Below are positions 63,824-64,000 of a DNA stretch of 64,000 nt, piece by piece. The notes beneath the pieces are model-generated. The model had not been told where the DNA came from, searched no databases, and was given only the letters and a program-made list of their open reading frames with translations. A program made the translations under genes and the position numbers. Source of the DNA: an uncultured Thermoanaerobaculia bacterium (GTDB lineage Bacteria > Acidobacteriota > Thermoanaerobaculia > Multivoradales > Multivoraceae); contig CATOTG010000006.1 of assembly GCA_951813015.1 (NCBI GenBank), positions 434,001 through 498,000 on the forward strand, in the 5' to 3' direction. Position 1 is the stretch's first letter. Every line of letters begins with the position of its first letter.

Positions 63824-64000
63824 ATGAGTAGCAGACGGCGGGGCCTCGGCCGAGGACTGGATGAGTTGTTCGCCGACAGCGGCGCCCGTTCTCCTGCATC
63901 GCCGCGCCCGGAACGCGAGTTGCCGGTGGCGCAGCTCGAACCGAACAGCCGGCAGCCCCGCGCTCGCTTCGACGACGCGGAGTTGGCCGAGCTGGCGGGT
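63824..64000 (+). CDS. parB: Chromosome partitioning protein ParB, N-terminal fragment (runs off the window)
   Basis: 59 codons are visible. The sequence starts MSSRRRGLGRGLDELFAD, the conserved LGRGLxxLF N-terminus that stimulates ParA. It continues through a Pro/Ser linker into ELPVAQLEPNSRQPRARFDDAELAELAG, the beginning of the CTP-binding domain. The rest, including the box II arginines and helix-turn-helix, is outside the window. ParB would bind the parS site at 62409-62424. Confidence 0.95.
   Translation, partial: MSSRRRGLGRGLDELFADSGARSPASPRPERELPVAQLEPNSRQPRARFDDAELAELAG

Overview
This is a GC-rich bacterial chromosome segment with very little space between genes. It carries the usual gene set found near a replication origin: dnaA-dnaN-gyrB-gyrA on the minus strand and rpmH-rnpA-yidD-yidC-jag ... 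rsmG-parA-parB on the plus strand. A perfect 16-bp parS site lies at 62409-62424. Wzm/Wzt-type polysaccharide export genes and a WaaP-like kinase suggest a Gram-negative envelope. The mreBCD-mrdA-rodA cluster suggests a rod-shaped cell. The lineage cannot be fixed from the sequence alone; an Acidobacteriota-like or other deep-branching, high-GC Gram-negative phylum fits the gene content.

Layout. 1-2.0 kb: the 5' end of acetyl-CoA synthetase, ATP-type PEP carboxykinase and tRNA-Asn. 2.4-9.8 kb: a macromolecular-synthesis cluster (rpsU, mutS2, dnaG, rpoD) and a lipoprotein gene. 10-13.6 kb: a CAT-anticodon tRNA, a coiled-coil zinc-ribbon protein, a YggS-type PLP protein and an acyl-CoA ligase. 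13.6-25.4 kb, minus strand: mreB-mreC-mreD-mrdA-rodA, rng, a kinase/glycosidase-like fusion, wzm-wzt and a DUF3467 protein. 25.5-36.4 kb, plus strand: a SurA/PpiD-like chaperone, ruvA, a disrupted ruvB between inverted repeats, then thrA (disrupted), asd, thrB and thrC, which together form the aspartate-to-threonine pathway. 36.6-48.5 kb, minus strand: a sugar nucleotidyltransferase, a CYTH protein, an M20 peptidase, a transaldolase, gyrA, gyrB, dnaN and dnaA. 48.9-56.3 kb: mutY, two aminotransferases, recR, ybaB, dnaX, SRP RNA, tadA and serine tRNAs. 56.4-64 kb: the rpmH-to-parB block, interrupted by insertion sequences where mnmE/mnmG usually lie.

The most unusual content is repetitive. One family of small intergenic repeats has a complete 256-bp copy at 59758-60013 with perfect 16-bp terminal inverted repeats. 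Its ends supply stop codons for neighbouring genes, and its internal hairpins show compensatory base changes between copies. A second family with inverted ends of about 27 bp brackets ruvB. Between 29.1 and 31.3 kb, ruvB and thrA together carry five indels and one nonsense codon, while I noticed no frame disruption in the other housekeeping genes. This is either local gene decay or a patch of poor consensus sequence. The thrB start is preceded by two degenerate copies of itself, which form ATGA-coupled mini-ORFs. An IS1634-family element has unrelated sequence on its two sides, which points to an IS-mediated deletion or rearrangement between jag and rsmG.

All calls come from reading the sequence and from memory of protein families. 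No database search was run, and lineage and functional details not tied to visible motifs are inference.
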